Part shown: piece by piece, positions 25,882 to 34,219 of the stretch
Numbering within the stretch: position 1 is the first letter of the stretch
Layout: the number at the start of each line of letters is the position of its first letter
From: Hymenobacter cellulosilyticus
Lineage (GTDB): Bacteria; Bacteroidota; Bacteroidia; Cytophagales; Hymenobacteraceae
Reading direction: 5' to 3'
DNA length: 64,000 bases
NCBI RefSeq assembly: GCF_022919215.1
Contig: NZ_CP095046.1
Location: forward strand, 2,346,501-2,410,500
Program-made: the position numbers and the translations under genes
The notes under the pieces: model-generated
Seen by the model: only the letters and a program-made list of their open reading frames with translations
The model's database searches: none
What the model was told of the DNA's origin: nothing

Positions 25882-27015
25882 ATGGCAACGAAGCGAGATT
25901 ATTACGAGGTGTTGGATGTCGCCAAGACCGCGTCGGCTGAGGAAATAAAGAAGGCCTACCGCAAGGTGGCCATCAAGTTTCACCCCGACAAGAACCCCGA
26001 CGACCCGACGGCCGAGGACAAGTTTAAGGAAGCCGCCGAGGCCTACGAGGTCTTGTCGGACGAGCAGAAACGCGCCCGCTACGACCGATTTGGTCATCAG
26101 GCTGGCGGCGGTGGCGGCGGAGGCCAGAACATGGAGGACATTTTCTCCCAGTTCGGCGACATCTTCGGCGGTGGCGGCTTCGAAGGCTTCTTCGGGGCGG
26201 GCAGGGCCGCGGTGGCCGGCGCGTGAAGAAGGGCTCCAACCTGCGCATCAAGCTCAAGCTGGACCTGGAGGAAGTAGCCAACGGGGTCGAGAAGAAGATC
26301 AAGGTGAAGCGCTACGTGGCCTGCAACACCTGCTCGGGCACCGGCGCCAAGAACGGCACCGACCTCAAGGACTGCGGCACCTGCCACGGTCAGGGCCAGG
26401 TGAAGCGCGTGGTAAACACGATGCTGGGCCAGATGGTCAGCTCCTCGACTTGCCCCACCTGTAACGGCGAGGGCAAGATCGTGAGCAGCAAGTGCGACGT
26501 GTGCCACGGCGAAGGCCGGCAGCTGCACGAGGAGGTTATTCCGATCAACATCCCGGCTGGCGTGGCCGAGGGCATGCAGCTGAGCATGAATGGTAAGGGC
26601 AACTACCCGAGCGGGCGGTGTGCCCGGCGACCTGCTCATCCAGATCGAAGAGGAGCCCCACGAACTGCTCAAGCGCGACGGCAACAACATCATGTTCGAG
26701 CAGTACATTTCCTTCGTGGACGCGGCTCTGGGTGCCAACATCGAGGTGCCAACCATTGAAGGCAAGGTGAAAATCAAGGTGGAGCCCGGCACCCAACCCG
26801 GCAAAATCCTGCGGCTGCGCGGCAAGGGCATCAAGGACCTGAACGGCTACGGCCGCGGCGACCAACTGATTCACCTCAGCGTCTGGACGCCCAAGAACGT
26901 GACCAGCGAGGAACGGGAGCTGCTCGAAAAGCTGCGCGACGCCCGCAACTTCACGCCCAACCCCGGCAAAAACGAGAAAGGCTTCTTCGAGAAAGTGAAG
27001 GAGTACTTCCAGTAA
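25882..27015 (+). CDS. dnaJ: Chaperone DnaJ (three apparent one-base losses)
   Basis: Restored length is 378 residues, normal for DnaJ. The J domain holds HPD in [10 protein letters not shown], then a G/F-rich linker. The zinc domain has four CxxCxGxG repeats ([32 protein letters not shown]) and is followed by the C-terminal substrate-binding domains. The frame is broken at GGGG 26194-26197 (one G restores [13 protein letters not shown]) and by two close losses, at CCC 26606-26608 and GGG 26613-26615, which together restore [15 protein letters not shown] complete loss of the housekeeping DnaJ is unlikely, so these breaks are best read as sequence errors. Confidence 0.92.
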
Positions 27016-27037
27016 AATCACTGCTTTAGTGAACGGC

Positions 27038-27074
27038 AAAAGCCCGCCTTCCATCTGGGAGGGCGGGCTTTTTT
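27038..27074 (+). terminator. Rho-independent terminator after dnaJ
   Basis: AAAAGCCCGCC pairs with GGCGGGCTTTT around a loop of about 13 nt, followed by T residues, 23 nt after the stop codon. The A-run before the stem also makes it able to act on the other strand. Confidence 0.9.
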
Positions 27075-27144
27075 GTGTACTACCCCTGTTGCGCGAGTAG
27101 GTAAGGGTAGCGGCCTTTTACAGTTATGTTTGATGTTTGATATG

Positions 27145-27178
27145 GTTGTTTATTATCTATATCTAAAAAATAAACAAC
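27145..27178. promoter_or_regulatory. 34-bp palindrome, copy 1 of a twin site upstream of the ECF sigma gene
   Basis: Arms GTTGTTTATT and AATAAACAAC enclose a 14-nt AT-rich centre. An almost identical palindrome follows, 19 nt further on. The non-coding interval 27075-27350 is strongly AT-rich compared with neighbouring genes. A pair of operators for a dimeric regulator or a recombinase core pair would both fit. Confidence 0.6.
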
Positions 27179-27197
27179 TAATTCCGCAAATGAATCC

Positions 27198-27231
27198 GTT
27201 GTTTATTTTCTGCAACTGAGAAATAAACAAC
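27198..27231. promoter_or_regulatory. 34-bp palindrome, copy 2 of the twin site
   Basis: Arms GTTGTTTATTT and AAATAAACAAC (11 bp) with a 12-nt centre. The arms equal those of copy 1, while the centres differ, so the arms are what is conserved. The centres of the two copies are 53 bp apart, about five helical turns, placing both on the same DNA face. The site lies 120 nt upstream of the sigma factor start. Confidence 0.6.
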
Positions 27232-27350
27232 GTGGATTCTGCTGCCTCACCGTGTACTATCGGCCAAAGAGAAAAATTATTTCTGGGAGGTTGTAATGCG
27301 GGTATTGGCTTAGCGATATATAGGGTGTACTTCGGCTAGAACTTCCCGCT

Positions 27351-27854
27351 GTGACCTCCGCCCCCGTTAGCTCCGATTTCCTTGCCGTGCTCAATGCCAA
27401 CCAGGGCATTCTGCACCGCATGTGCCGGCTCTACTGCCAGGATGCCGACGACCGGCAGGACTTGTACCAGGAAATTGTGCTGCAGCTCTGGCGGGCGTTT
27501 CCGCGCTACGAGCCCACGGCCAAAATCAGCACCTGGCTGTACCGCATTGCCCTGAACGTGGCCATCAGCAACCTGCGGCAGCGCACCCGCCGGCCCGCGC
27601 CCGAACGCTGGGGCGATGCTCCCCCGGAAGTGGCTCTGCCGCCCGACGCCGGTCCCGATGCCGACGACCTGGCCCAGCTCTACCGGGCCATCGAGCGGCT
27701 ATCCGACGTGGAAAAGGCCTTTGTGCTGCTGTATCTGGAAGAACGCACCTACGAGGAAATGGCCGACATCCTGGGTATTACCCAAAACAACGTGCGTGTG
27801 AAGATGCACCGCGTGCAAGACAAGCTTCGCCAATTGCTAACTCAACCCGCCTAA
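27351..27854 (+). CDS. ECF-type RNA polymerase sigma factor
   Basis: A 167-residue sigma-70 family protein of the extracytoplasmic-function group. Region 2 is clear (DDRQDLYQEIVLQLWRAFP, then STWLYRIALNVA), followed by an acidic linker and region 4 with a helix-turn-helix (LYLEERTYEEMADILGITQ, NNVRVKMHR). GTG start at 27351; no better start is visible. The following gene overlaps by one base (TAATG) and encodes a membrane protein, the layout of a sigma/anti-sigma pair. It probably controls an envelope response, possibly including the adjacent exporter genes. Confidence 0.92.
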   Translation: MTSAPVSSDFLAVLNANQGILHRMCRLYCQDADDRQDLYQEIVLQLWRAFPRYEPTAKISTWLYRIALNVAISNLRQRTRRPAPERWGDAPPEVALPPDAGPDADDLAQLYRAIERLSDVEKAFVLLYLEERTYEEMADILGITQNNVRVKMHRVQDKLRQLLTQPA

Positions 27855-28477
27855 TGGAACTCGACGACCTCCGCCGCCGCTGGCAGCAACCCGAGCCCAG
27901 TGCCCCGGCCGCGCTGCCCGGGCCCGCCCTGCAGGAGCTGCTCAGCCGGCAATCGGGCAGCCTGGTAGCCCGCATGCGCCGCAACGCCCGGGCTGAGCTG
28001 ACCTTCACCGTGCTGCTCATGCTGGTTATGGCGGGCTTTCTGCTGCAGGCCAAGCAGGCTTTCTATCAGATGTACACCGTGTTTATGCTGCTGCTGGGCG
28101 CCGCTACGCTGTACTATTTCTACCGCAAGCTCCGGATTCTGCGGCGCATGGACTGCGTGGAAGGCGACGTGCAGGGACATTTGCAGCGCCTGGCGGCCAG
28201 TTTGCGTCAATTGTTGGCCTTTTACTACCGCCTCACCCTGTTTACCGGTCCCTGGGCCTTGCTCATGGCGCTGGGCTTCAACGTGGGCCGCGAACTAGCT
28301 CGGGCCGAACCGTTCCGCTGGGGCCGACTGGGCATTATGGCTGGCTTTGTGCTCGTGTTTGGGACCCTGCTGCAGGTAGTAGCCGTGTATGTTACGCGCT
28401 GGTACATGCAGCGCCTCTACGGGCAGCACCTCGACCGGCTGGAAGCGGCCCTACGCGACTTGGGCGACGAAAAATGA
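27854..28477 (+). CDS. Membrane protein coupled to the ECF sigma factor (anti-sigma candidate)
   Basis: A 207-residue protein: a soluble N-terminus of about 50 residues (MELDDLRRRWQQPEP), two adjacent helices (TVLLMLVMAGFLLQA; YTVFMLLLGAATLYYF), a middle segment of about 40 residues and two more helices, ending in a charged tail. No zinc-binding HxxxCxxC motif is present, so it is not a ZAS-type anti-sigma factor. The one-base overlap with the sigma gene implies translational coupling and favours a regulatory partner, which remains inference. Confidence 0.75.
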   Translation: MELDDLRRRWQQPEPSAPAALPGPALQELLSRQSGSLVARMRRNARAELTFTVLLMLVMAGFLLQAKQAFYQMYTVFMLLLGAATLYYFYRKLRILRRMDCVEGDVQGHLQRLAASLRQLLAFYYRLTLFTGPWALLMALGFNVGRELARAEPFRWGRLGIMAGFVLVFGTLLQVVAVYVTRWYMQRLYGQHLDRLEAALRDLGDEK

Positions 28478-28558
28478 CGCGTAGCTAAGATTCCTGCCTC
28501 CTTACATAGCAAAGTCGCTACATTTAACCACTACCACCTACCATTCTCTTCTTTCACC

Positions 28559-29502
28559 GTGAGTAATATTCTACAAGCCATTGAGGTGCGCAAGGCCTAT
28601 GCCGCGCACACGGCCCTCAGCGGGGTCAGCCTCGACATTCCCGAGGGCAGCATTTTCGGGCTATTGGGGCCTAACGGGGCCGGCAAAACCTCCCTCATCC
28701 GCATCATCACCCAGATTACGGCCGCCGACTCGGGCGAAATCCGGTTTCGGGGCGAGAGGCTGAATCCCAGCCACATTGCCCAAATCGGCTACTTGCCCGA
28801 GGAGCGAGGCCTCTACAAGAAAATGAAGGTGGGGAGCAGCTGCTTTACCTGGCCCGCCTCAAGGGCCTGAGCAAGCCCGACGCTACGGCGCGCATCAAGC
28901 AGTGGATTGAGCGGCTGGATTTGCGCCCCTGGGTCAACAAGAACGTGGAAGACCTGAGCAAGGGCATGCAGCAGAAGGTGCAGTTTATTGCCACCGTGCT
29001 CCACGAGCCCAGCCTGATTATCCTCGACGAGCCTTTTTCCGGCTTCGACCCGATTAACGCTAACCTGATTAAGGACGAAATCTTGGGGCTGCGTGACCGG
29101 GGCGCCACCATCATCTTCTCGACCCACCGCATGGAGTCGGTGGAGGAAATGTGCGACAACATTGCCCTGATCAACCGCTCCCGCAAGGTGCTCGATGGGC
29201 CGGTGCGGCAGATCAAGGACACGTTCAAAACCCAGACCTACGAGGTGGAAGGCAAGGGACGGCTCATGGTTATCCACCCCGACTTTGAGGTGCTGGAACA
29301 CAAGGAACGCGAAAACGGCCACTTCTACGACCGAATCAAGCTGCACCACAACACCAGCCCCAACGACCTGCTGCGCTACCTGATTGGCAACGTGGAGGTC
29401 CACGCCTTCCGGGAGCAGATTCCCAGTATCAACGAAATCTTTATCCGGCGCGTGCAGGAAACCATGCCCGAAACCCTCGAAACTGCCAACGCCCCGCGCT
29501 AA
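28559..29502 (+). CDS. ABC-2 exporter ATP-binding protein (one apparent frameshift)
   Basis: Restored length is 314 residues. Walker A is GPNGAGKTS near residue 39, followed by the Q-loop region, the signature variant LSKGMQQKVQ, Walker B LIILDEPFSGFDP and the switch histidine in FSTHRM. The domain order and C-terminal extension match the NatA/YhaQ type. The frame is lost at GGGG 28831-28834; adding one G restores KVGEQLLYLARLKGLSKPD. The partner permease starts 6 nt after the stop. The substrate is unknown; by family, Na+, lipid or antibiotic export are options. Confidence 0.88.
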
Positions 29503-29508
29503 CTTATC

Positions 29509-30863
29509 ATGGAAAAAATCTGGCTTATCATTCAGCGCGAATACCTGACGCGGGTCCGTAAAAAAAGCTTCCTCATTGTTTCGATGCTGGCTCCTCTGCT
29601 GCTGGCCGGCACCACCCTGGGCATTGCCAAGCTCAACGCCCCGAGCTCGGCCGACGAGGTAGCCGTGTACGACGAAAGCGGGCTGGGCGTGGTTTCCCGC
29701 CTGACCAGCACCGAGGATACCCGCTTCGTGCCCGCCACCGGCGCGTCGCCGGAAGCGGCTACGGCCGCCTTTAAGAAGTCCAAGCCCAAGCAGGCGGCTT
29801 TGCTGGTTTTCTCGAAAGACTTTAGCCTCGACAATAACAGCGGCGTGCGGCTCCTGGCCAATGGCAATATGAGTTTGAAGCGGCAGCAAAACATTCGTAA
29901 AGCCGTGAACAAGGCGGTAGGGGAGCTGAAGCTGACCCGTTCGGGCCTCAACCAAACCACCATCGACAACCTCAAGGCCGACGTGGACCTCAAGGCCGTG
30001 GACCTTTCCCAGCAGGGCGGCCGCGAAAACAACGCGGGCCTGACCACGGCCGCGGCCTACGTTCTGTCGATTCTGGTGTACATGTTCATTTTCATCTACG
30101 GCGTGCAGGTAATGCGGGGCGTGGCTGAAGAAAAGTCGAACCGCATCATGGAAGTTATGGTCTCGTCGGTGAAGCCCTTCCAGCTCATGATGGGCAAGAT
30201 TCTGGGCATTGCCGCCGTGGTTCTCACCCAGTTTGCCATCTGGCTGGCCTTGTCCTACGGCATTACTACCGTGGTGGCGCCCCTGCTGATGAAACCCGCC
30301 AAGGCCCCGGCTACCACTTCCGTGTCGGCAACCACCGCGCCGCCGGCCGCCGATGCCACCGTAGCGGCAGCTGATGCCCCAGCGGCCCCGCAGCCAGGCA
30401 GCACGCCCAACCTGTGGAGTATGCTGGAGGGCTTGCCCCTGGGCAGCATCTTCGGTGGCTTCCTGTTCTTTTTCCTGGGTGGCTACCTGCTCTACTCGTC
30501 CCTGTTTGCCGCCATCGGCGCGGCCGTCGACGACCAGACCGATGCCCAGCAGTTTATGTTTCCGGTTACCATTCCGCTCATTCTGAGCTATATCGTCAGC
30601 ATCAACGTGGTTATCAACGGGACCCAAATGGTCCGCTGGCTTTCTGGCTATCGATGATTCCCCTCACGTCGCCCATTGCCATGGTCATGCGCCTGCCCTT
30701 TGGCGTACCGCTCTGGCAGCTGTTCTTGTCGGGCGCCATTCTGATTGGCGGCTTTATCCTCACCACCTGGATAGCCGGCCGTATCTACCGCGTTGGTATT
30801 CTGATGTATGGCAAAAAAGTAACCTACGCCGAACTCTCGCGCTGGATGTTCTACAAAGGCTAA
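29509..30863 (+). CDS. ABC-2 type permease, NatB/YhaP-like (one apparent frameshift)
   Basis: Restored length is 451 residues. One helix near the N-terminus (FLIVSMLAPLLLAGTTLG) precedes a soluble domain of about 150 residues, then a cluster of helices beginning AAAYVLSILVYMFIFIYGVQV, with GVAEEKSNRIMEVMVSSVKP, a hallmark of ABC-2 permeases. A low-complexity Ala/Thr/Pro stretch (about residues 265-305) separates two helices. The frame breaks at CCC 30623-30625; one C restores INGTPNGPLAFWLSMIPLTS and the last helices. It works with the ATPase encoded just upstream. Confidence 0.87.
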
Positions 30864-30911
30864 CCGCTTTTTATCAGTAACCAGGGCGAAGCATAGCAAA
30901 TCCATAATCGT

Positions 30912-31092
30912 CTGTCATTGCGAGGACGCAGGACATTCCGCGCATCAAGCGGCGTCAAGCCGTCCTCTACTAGTGACCAACGCTCTTTTACCAGAAAGCC
31001 CTTTTCCGTATCAACGGGAAAGGGCTTTTCACTGAAGGAAGCTCGGTACATTTCAGAGGACGGATTGCTTCGGCTCTGCCTCGCAATGACAG
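30912..31092. repeat. Dispersed structured element, copy 1 (terminal and internal inverted repeats)
   Basis: Ends CTGTCATTGCGAGG and CCTCGCAATGACAG are perfect 14-nt inverted repeats. Inside, AAGCCGTCCTCT and AGAGGACGGATT form a second imperfect pair, and AAAGCCCTTTTCCGT/ACGGGAAAGGGCTTT forms a central hairpin. The same arrangement occurs inverted at 46835-46994, sharing the core ACTAGTGACCAA and TCTTTTACCAGAAAGCCC. It has no coding potential. It fills most of the gap between the exporter and the ChaN-like gene; the remainder (30864-30911 and 31093-31179) shows only a possible promoter. Confidence 0.85.
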
Positions 31093-31167
31093 GCTTTGTT
31101 GTGTCGGCGTATACGTTTCACATAGCTGAACTTCATGTTGCCAGCCGACTACTCAATAAGGCCTGCT

Positions 31168-31175
31168 TACTTTTG
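31168..31175 (+). promoter_or_regulatory. Possible -7 box (TACTTTTG) of the ChaN-like gene
   Basis: TACTTTTG fits TAnnTTTG and ends 4 nt before the ATG at 31180. If active, transcription would begin at or right next to the start codon. The nearest TTG upstream (31138-31140) is 27 nt away, longer than standard. Confidence 0.35.
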
Positions 31176-31179
31176 ACCA

Positions 31180-32055
31180 ATGCTGAAAAAACTCCTGCTC
31201 CTTCCACTGGTGCTCACCCTGCTCAGCTTCCGCGCCGACGAGAAGCCGGCTTACCGCCTCTTTACCGGCGCCGGTAAGCCCGCCGCCTACGACAAGATGC
31301 TCAAGGAACTGGCCGCCGCCGACGTGGTTTTCTTCGGCGAGCAGCACAACGACCCGATTGGCCACTGGCTGGAATTGCAACTCACCAAAGACCTGCTCCG
31401 GCTGCGGCAGGGTCAGTTGGTGCTGGGTTTGGAAATGTTTGAGCGCGACGTGCAGCCGGTAGTCGACGGCTACGCCACGGGAGAGCTGGATGATAAGGCG
31501 TTTGAAGAGCAAAGCCGGCCCTGGCCCAACTATGGCACCGACTACAAGCCCCTGCTGCAACTGGCCCGGCAGCAGAAATTCCGGGTAGTGGGCACCAACG
31601 TGCCGCGGCGCTACGCTTCCCAGGTCGCCAAGGGCAGCCTCACGGCCCTGAATGAGCTGCCCGCCACCGAAAAAGCCTGGTTCGTGCCCTTACCGCTAAC
31701 GGTGGACTATGCGTTGCCCGGCTACCAGAACATGGCGAAGATGTTTGGCGGCGACGCGGCCCACGCCGCTGGGGTGCAGAACATCATCCAGGCCCAGGCC
31801 CTGAAGGATGCCACCATGGCCTACTTCCTCAATCAGGCCCGTCCGGAAGGTCACTTACTGCTGCATATTAACGGCAGCTACCACTCTGACAACCACGACG
31901 GAATTCTGGCCTACCTGCGCCCGTATAACCCCAAGCTTAAGGTGAAAACCATCAGCACCGTGACCCAGGAGCAGCTAAGCAAGCTGGAAGCGGAGCACGC
32001 CCAAAAGGCCGATTTCGTGCTGGTGGTGCCCCAGGACATGACCAAAACCTATTAA
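31180..32055 (+). CDS. ChaN-like (haem-binding uptake) protein
   Basis: A 291-residue protein with an N-terminal signal-like helix (LLLLPLVLTLLSF) and a ChaN domain: VVFFGEQHNDPIGHWLELQL followed by LVLGLEMFERDVQPVVDGY, then VVGTNVPRRY and LLHINGSYHSDNHDG. ChaN of Campylobacter is an iron-regulated surface lipoprotein that binds haem as a cofacial pair. No lipobox cysteine is visible here, so it is probably periplasmic. The GEQH and NGSYH histidines suggest metal or haem ligation, and hydrolase-like activity has also been considered for the fold. It follows the dispersed repeat. Confidence 0.82.
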   Translation: MLKKLLLLPLVLTLLSFRADEKPAYRLFTGAGKPAAYDKMLKELAAADVVFFGEQHNDPIGHWLELQLTKDLLRLRQGQLVLGLEMFERDVQPVVDGYATGELDDKAFEEQSRPWPNYGTDYKPLLQLARQQKFRVVGTNVPRRYASQVAKGSLTALNELPATEKAWFVPLPLTVDYALPGYQNMAKMFGGDAAHAAGVQNIIQAQALKDATMAYFLNQARPEGHLLLHINGSYHSDNHDGILAYLRPYNPKLKVKTISTVTQEQLSKLEAEHAQKADFVLVVPQDMTKTY

Positions 32056-32081
32056 GATTACTCAATACGCATCTTGCAAGT

Positions 32082-32726
32082 ATGATTTCAACCCAGAACT
32101 ACGCTGCTCTACCAGACGCTACATCTTTGCAGCAGTTAAGTAAAGCCTTGGCCGTGCTCGACGCCATTAATTGGCAGGAGTGGGATGGCCGCTACTATTC
32201 CTACGACGCTAGCTGGAGTGAAGATGGGGCTCTATTGGCCATGCGGAATGGGTCCGGCGACGATATGATGGTGCTGTTTCGGGCCGAAGGCTGTTGCATC
32301 AACGGGCATCTGCATGAGTATGACCAGCCCGACAAAGCCCAGGTAACCCGCGGTTTGCCCGCTGCCTTCGACGAGTTTATCTTTGGTGAGCCGGTCAAAT
32401 CTCTTGGCACCACTTTTTGCCTGTGGTACACGCCTGCTCGCGGCTGGCAGACCGGCGTTGTGGAAAACCCCGACGACGGCTCAGCTGAATTGCTGCCTAT
32501 CTTCGATGGTAACCCCGCCACCTATGCCGAGTGGGCCACGGAGTACTACACTGAGGATACCGAACGGGCACCAATCACGACCCAAGCTGTAGCGCCGGTA
32601 TACGAGGGAAAAACGCTGACCCGTTCGATGGTGCTGGCTATAAACGAGGAGCTGGACGACTGGGCCCAGCTAGAAACCGACCTACAGGAAATCGGCTATC
32701 CTTACGACTTCGCAACAGCTAGCTAG
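32082..32726 (+). CDS. Hypothetical protein, tandem paralogue A
   Basis: A 214-residue soluble protein that I do not recognise. Features: an N-terminal helix SLQQLSKALAVLDAI, YYSYDASWSE, FDEFIFGEPVKSLGTTFCLW (central, well conserved), LLPIFDGNPATYAEWATEYY and the ending DLQEIGYPYDFATAS. It is closely similar along its whole length to the gene that follows, so the two arose by duplication. The protein is acidic, has no signal peptide or membrane segment and is likely cytoplasmic. It starts 26 nt after the ChaN-like gene. Confidence 0.75.
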   Translation: MISTQNYAALPDATSLQQLSKALAVLDAINWQEWDGRYYSYDASWSEDGALLAMRNGSGDDMMVLFRAEGCCINGHLHEYDQPDKAQVTRGLPAAFDEFIFGEPVKSLGTTFCLWYTPARGWQTGVVENPDDGSAELLPIFDGNPATYAEWATEYYTEDTERAPITTQAVAPVYEGKTLTRSMVLAINEELDDWAQLETDLQEIGYPYDFATAS

Positions 32727-32821
32727 CCCCTTTGCAATGTCGCGGGAAAGGAATGGCCGCGAAAGATAGAAGCCCGGCGGCCGTTTTTGCGTAAAAGCAA
32801 AACGCACTTCGCTCCGACGTT

Positions 32822-32829
32822 TACCTTTA
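32822..32829 (+). promoter_or_regulatory. Possible -7 box (TACCTTTA) before paralogue B
   Basis: A near match to TAnnTTTG ending 4 nt before the ATG at 32834. It suggests that the second paralogue has its own near-leaderless transcript. No clear -33 element at normal spacing. Confidence 0.28.
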
Positions 32830-32833
32830 CCCC

Positions 32834-33470
32834 ATGATTTCCACTCAGAACCTAGCCGCCCTACCCGCCGAAATTGAGTTGCAGCGCGTCTGCAAAGCCC
32901 TGGCGGTACTCGACGCTATTATTTCGCCCGAGGAAGAATTTCGCTACCATACCTACGACGCCAAATGGGGCGAGGGGGAGGAGATGTTCGAGATGAACGA
33001 TGGCGAGGGGACCAGATGCTGATTCTGTTTGCGCCCGAAGGCGTGGTGATCAACGGCTATGCCGACGGCCTGCCGGAAATCGACAAAGCACCACTGCGCG
33101 AGGCTCTGCCCGAGGCCTTTCACGAGTTCATCTTCGGCGAGCCGGTCAACTCCATCGGCACCACGTTCTGCGTCTGGTCGGTGGAAAATTCGCCTTGGCA
33201 GCTGGCACCCGGCACCCCGCTGAAGACGGTTCCGAAGACCTGCTGCCCATTCTCGACGGCCACCCGCGCACTTACATCGACTGGGCCCAGGAGTATTTCG
33301 AGGAGGAGCGTTTTCCCAAGGACGGCCTGCTGCTGGGCACCGTAACCCAGCTTTACTACGGCGAAACCCTGACCAAACCCATGGTAGAGGCCCTGGTTAC
33401 GGAAGTAACCGACTGGGAAGCCCTGCGCCGCGACCTGGACGAAATCGGCTACCCGTATGACTTCGACTAG
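32834..33470 (+). CDS. Hypothetical protein, tandem paralogue B (two apparent frameshifts)
   Basis: Restored length is 212 residues, close to the 214 of its neighbour. Shared blocks: ISTQN.AALP at the start, KALAVLDAI, EFIFGEPV.S.GTTFC.W, LLPI.DG.P.TY..WA.EYY/F, and EIGYPYDF at the end. The frame breaks at GGGG 33007-33010 (one G restores DGEGDQMLILFAPEG) and CCCC 33215-33218 (one C restores PGTPAEDGSEDLLPILDG); both repairs are confirmed by alignment with paralogue A. Function unknown. Its end is convergent with glpF, 21 nt away. Confidence 0.75.
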
Positions 33471-33491
33471 CCGCGTTGCTCGGTCAAACGC

Positions 33492-34219
33492 TTAGCCCAG
33501 CCACAGGTAGAGCAAAGCCGCGGCCACGCCCCCAGCAGCGGCCCTACCACCGGAATCCAGCCGTAGCTCCACTCGCTCGAACCCTTGCCCTGCACGGGCA
33601 GCAGGGCGTGGGCCAGGCGGGGCGCAAAGTCGCGGGAGGGGTTGATGCCGTAGCCCGTGGTGCCGCCCAGCCCCAGCCCGATAACCCACACCAGCAGCGC
33701 CACCGGCAGCGCCCCCACCGACCCTAAGCCCACGGCCGCGTGGGTCGCCGTAATTTCGGCCCCGGTGATGTAGAGGACGGTGAAAACCAGTACTAGCGTT
33801 CCTATCAGCTCATTGAACAGGTTGGAGCCGTGGTTGCGGATAGCGGGGCCGGTGCAGAATACGGCCAGCTTCAGCCGCGGCTCCAGCGTCCGGTCGAAGT
33901 GGTCCTTGTAGAGCAGCCATACCAGCGTGGCGCCCAGAAAAGAGCCCAGAAACTGCGCCAGCATATATTCGGGCACCAGGTTCCAGGCAAACTTGCCCGC
34001 CACGGCCAGCCCCAGCGTCACGGCCGGATTCAGGTGGGCCCCGCTTACCGGGCCGGCTACCACCACGCCCACGTACACCGACAGGGCCCAGGCTGTAGTA
34101 ATGACCAGCCAGCCGCTACCGTGGCCCTTGGTGTCTTTGAGTACTACGTTGGCCACTACGCCATTGCCTAAAGTGAGCAGGAGGGCCGAGCCAACCAGCT
34201 CGGCGGTGAATGGCGTCAT
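33492..34219 (-). CDS. glpF: Glycerol facilitator / aquaglyceroporin (one apparent frameshift)
   Basis: A 242-residue MIP-family channel with six helices. The two pore loops carry NPA ([11 protein letters not shown]) and NPS ([11 protein letters not shown]); the aspartate after the second motif is typical of glycerol-conducting members rather than water-only aquaporins. The frame is lost near the 3' end in a run of five C on the plus strand (33529-33533); one more base restores [16 protein letters not shown] and the stop at 33492-33494. Its start overlaps the glpK stop by 4 nt, showing that both are translated from one mRNA. It imports glycerol for GlpK. Confidence 0.92.

Noticed and set aside
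25882..27015. Programmed ribosomal frameshifting in dnaJ and other broken genes
   Set aside because: There are no consistent slippery heptamers with stem-loops, and the same kind of break occurs in 16 unrelated genes. A common technical cause is simpler.
27145..27231. dif/XerCD recombination site
   Set aside because: The 12-14 nt centres are longer than the 6-8 nt of dif, the arms are not dif-like, and two copies in tandem would not fit a chromosome dimer resolution site.
30912..31092. Insertion sequence
   Set aside because: The element is too short for a transposase and has no coding frame; at most a non-autonomous element.
32082..33470. Toxin-immunity locus
   Set aside because: No toxin, secretion marker or nuclease domain is adjacent; tandem duplication alone is not enough.
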